From a bacterium (GTDB taxonomy: Bacteria; Vulcanimicrobiota; Vulcanimicrobiia; Vulcanimicrobiales; SCRA01): DNA of 6,571 nt. This document shows positions 5,318 to 6,571 of the stretch, one piece after another. The stretch is taken from contig JAGWST010000050.1 in assembly GCA_028869325.1 (NCBI GenBank), positions 1 to 6,571 on the forward strand, given 5' to 3'. The position numbers and the translations under genes are program-made. Positions within the stretch are counted from its first letter, which is position 1, and each line of letters begins with the position of its first letter. The notes beneath the pieces are model-generated. The model was not told the origin of the DNA, made no database searches, and saw nothing but the letters and a program-made list of their open reading frames with translations.

Positions 5318-5938
5318 TTATACCTTGTAGCTGTGCAGGCCGCTGATCCAGATGTTCACGCCCAAGTAGCAGAATATCACGGCGGCGAAGCCGATCACGC
5401 TGATCCAGCTGGTGCGTACCCCCCGCCATTGGCTGCGCGTGTGCAGGTGCATGTACGTGAGATAGATGATCCAGACGAGCAGCGCAGATGTCTCCTTAGG
5501 ATCCCACTGCCAGTAGGCGCCCCAGGCCTCCTTCGCCCACATCGCCCCCATGATGATGCCAAGCGAGATGAGCGGCAGCCCCACCGCAATGATGCGATAG
5601 GTGATGACGTCGAGCTTGGCCAGCGAAGGCATGCCCATCAGCCATTGCGCGATCCGATCGCCCTGCGCGGCTGCGAGCGCGAGGCCCGGCGTCTCATCCT
5701 GGACCGTGCTTCCGGTCCGTCCGGCGACTAGCGCCGCCATGGCCATCGTGGGGTTCGCGCCAGCGGCCGCCGGTTGGAGGCCCATGCTCGTCAGCGTGGT
5801 ACCCGTGGTGTGGCTCCGCTCTAAGTGGTATTTGATGAGATAAAGGACGCTCGTGCAGAACGCGAGCAAGAACGCCGCGTACGAGGCGACGACAGTCGGC
5901 ACGTGGATCGCCAGCCAGTACGATTGCAGCGCCGGCAC
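5318..5938 (-). CDS. ccsA: CcsA/CcsB-type cytochrome c assembly protein, apparently lacking its N-terminal half
   Basis: From GTG 5938 this gives 206 residues with four clear membrane segments. Conserved landmarks of System II haem-handling proteins are present: PALQSYWLAIHV (His12), the tryptophan-rich haem motif WGAYWQWDPKE at 139-149, YMHLH (His164/His166), and a C-terminal GLHSY (His202). These proteins carry haem across the membrane and attach it to apocytochromes c. Family-like sequence continues upstream in frame, giving VLLVADFFLGYAGTWNEGY (about 6004-5948), but no ATG, GTG or TTG exists there before the frame runs into the upstream tlpA-like gene; CTG 6001 is the only near-start. Usual members are about 280-390 residues with around eight helices, so the N-terminal half is missing. 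It may be a 5'-truncated remnant, or it may be expressed by reinitiation after the tlpA-like gene. A GTG at 6071 opens a different frame that does not match the family. The predicted function is sure; the activity of this copy is doubtful. Confidence 0.75.
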   Translation of the reverse strand: MPALQSYWLAIHVPTVVASYAAFLLAFCTSVLYLIKYHLERSHTTGTTLTSMGLQPAAAGANPTMAMAALVAGRTGSTVQDETPGLALAAAQGDRIAQWLMGMPSLAKLDVITYRIIAVGLPLISLGIIMGAMWAKEAWGAYWQWDPKETSALLVWIIYLTYMHLHTRSQWRGVRTSWISVIGFAAVIFCYLGVNIWISGLHSYKV

Positions 5939-6063
5939 TAGCGGACGATACCCCTCGTTCCACGTGCCGGCATAGCCGAGGAAGAAGTCGGCAACGAGCA
6001 GGACGAATCCACCGAGACCCGCTGGGCACTTGCAGCGCTGAGCGGCCTTCCGTCTCCGCGACG

Positions 6064-6571
6064 CTAGCCACGAGGTTCCCGCAGCGTCTTCAGCAGCCGT
6101 TCGGCCGTCTTCACCATTTGAGCATACGTGAGTTCACCGTCGTGGGCGGCGAAAACCGTGCCGTCGCGCTCCACAAAGACGCTCGTCGGCAGCCCGAACG
6201 CTTGGAACGCGGGACCATACTGCTGCTCGTTGTCGAGGAGGATCGGATAAGTGACACCGACTTTCTTGAGATACACGCTGACGACGCTCGCGCTCTCCCC
6301 TTGGTCGATGCCGACGACCACGAAGCCGCGCGATGCGTAGGTCTTGAAGAGTCGTTCGAGGGCCGGCATCTCATGGCGACACGGCGGACACCAGGTTGCC
6401 CACAGGTTGGCGAGTACGGCCTTTCCGCGGTAATCGGCAAGCGATCCCGTTCCCCCCTCGAGTCTCGGGACGACAAAATTTGGCACCGGGTTGCCGACGA
6501 GTCCCTTCGGCCCGTCCGCGGTGGACGTCGTTCCAGCCTTGCCACTACACGCGCCGAGCGAGAGCGATGCC
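6064..6571 (-). CDS. TlpA-like lipoprotein thioredoxin (WCPPC), 5' end outside window
   Basis: The frame is open from the window edge to TAG at 6066-6064, giving at least 168 residues. The visible N-terminus reads ASLSLGAC, an almost ideal lipobox (Leu-Gly-Ala before Cys), so the signal peptide begins only a few codons beyond the window and the mature protein is a lipid-anchored extracytoplasmic protein. After a Gly/Thr/Ser linker comes VPNFVVPRLEGG, then the redox motif in NLWATWCPPCRHEMPALE, then GIDQGES and FGLPTSVFVERDG with the cis-proline. This is a complete TlpA/ResA fold. WCPPC is the classic motif of ResA/CcsX-type proteins that reduce the haem-binding cysteines of apocytochrome c, which fits its position directly upstream of the CcsA-like gene on the same strand. 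GTG 6486 is only an internal codon, since the lipobox lies upstream of it. Confidence 0.88.
   Translation of the reverse strand, partial: ASLSLGACSGKAGTTSTADGPKGLVGNPVPNFVVPRLEGGTGSLADYRGKAVLANLWATWCPPCRHEMPALERLFKTYASRGFVVVGIDQGESASVVSVYLKKVGVTYPILLDNEQQYGPAFQAFGLPTSVFVERDGTVFAAHDGELTYAQMVKTAERLLKTLREPRG

Noticed and set aside
5694..6071. Minus-strand frame from GTG 6071 as the true N-terminus of the CcsA-like protein
   Set aside because: The GTG overlaps the end of the tlpA-like gene attractively, but the encoded residues are in a different frame and do not look like membrane helices. The family-like sequence VLLVADFFLGYAG lies in the CcsA frame, and a frameshift would still leave the first helices missing.
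1..6571. tRNA or rRNA genes, CRISPR arrays, intact insertion sequences or origins
   Set aside because: No cloverleaf-like sequence, regularly spaced repeats, transposase motifs or terminal inverted repeats were seen on either strand.

Overview
This is a GC-rich bacterial window with frequent GTG and TTG starts. It joins the 3' end of a mercury-resistance gene to a set of extracytoplasmic thiol-redox, cytochrome c maturation and copper genes. Its most notable feature is a probable selenoprotein. An in-frame TGA (1604-1606) splits what would otherwise be one 199-residue, membrane-anchored peroxiredoxin/thioredoxin-fold protein (1346-1945). The TGA falls exactly where the first cysteine of the CxxC active site should be, giving U-G-A-C. 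It is followed at once by a hairpin with the geometry of a bacterial SECIS element (1607-1648). Automatic gene callers would cut this gene in two or miss half of it.

Layout. 1-356 (+): C-terminal end of mercuric reductase MerA with its vicinal Cys-Cys tail. 357-659: no intact gene; it holds a possible degraded integrase C-terminus on the minus strand and two hairpins. 660-1247 (-): exported TlpA/ResA-like thioredoxin with WCHPC. 1248-1345: divergent intergenic region. 1346-3200 (+): a tight three-gene operon of Sec-containing redoxin, glutaredoxin-like protein and CcdA-like membrane thiol transporter. The last two overlap by ATGA. 3231-5279 (+): CopC-CopD fusion with a long extra C-terminal domain, probably in the same transcript. 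5318 to about 6064 (-): a CcsA/CcsB-type cytochrome c assembly protein that seems to have lost its N-terminal half. 6064-6571 (-, runs off the window): TlpA-like lipoprotein thioredoxin.

How the genes may work together (inference). The glutaredoxin-like protein has no export signal, so it could pass cytoplasmic reducing power to the CcdA-like protein. That protein would carry it across the membrane to the selenol-containing redoxin and the two TlpA-like thioredoxins outside. CcsA, CcdA and TlpA/ResA are the usual partners of System II cytochrome c maturation. MerA and CopCD add mercury and copper handling, and both metals attack thiols and selenols.

Organism. The window alone does not fix the phylum. 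GC content, start-codon use, the CopCD fusion, the System II genes and the possible actinobacterial-style integrase remnant fit Actinomycetota, Chloroflexota or a related uncultivated high-GC soil phylum. If the selenoprotein is real, the host must carry selA, selB, selC and selD, none of which lie here.
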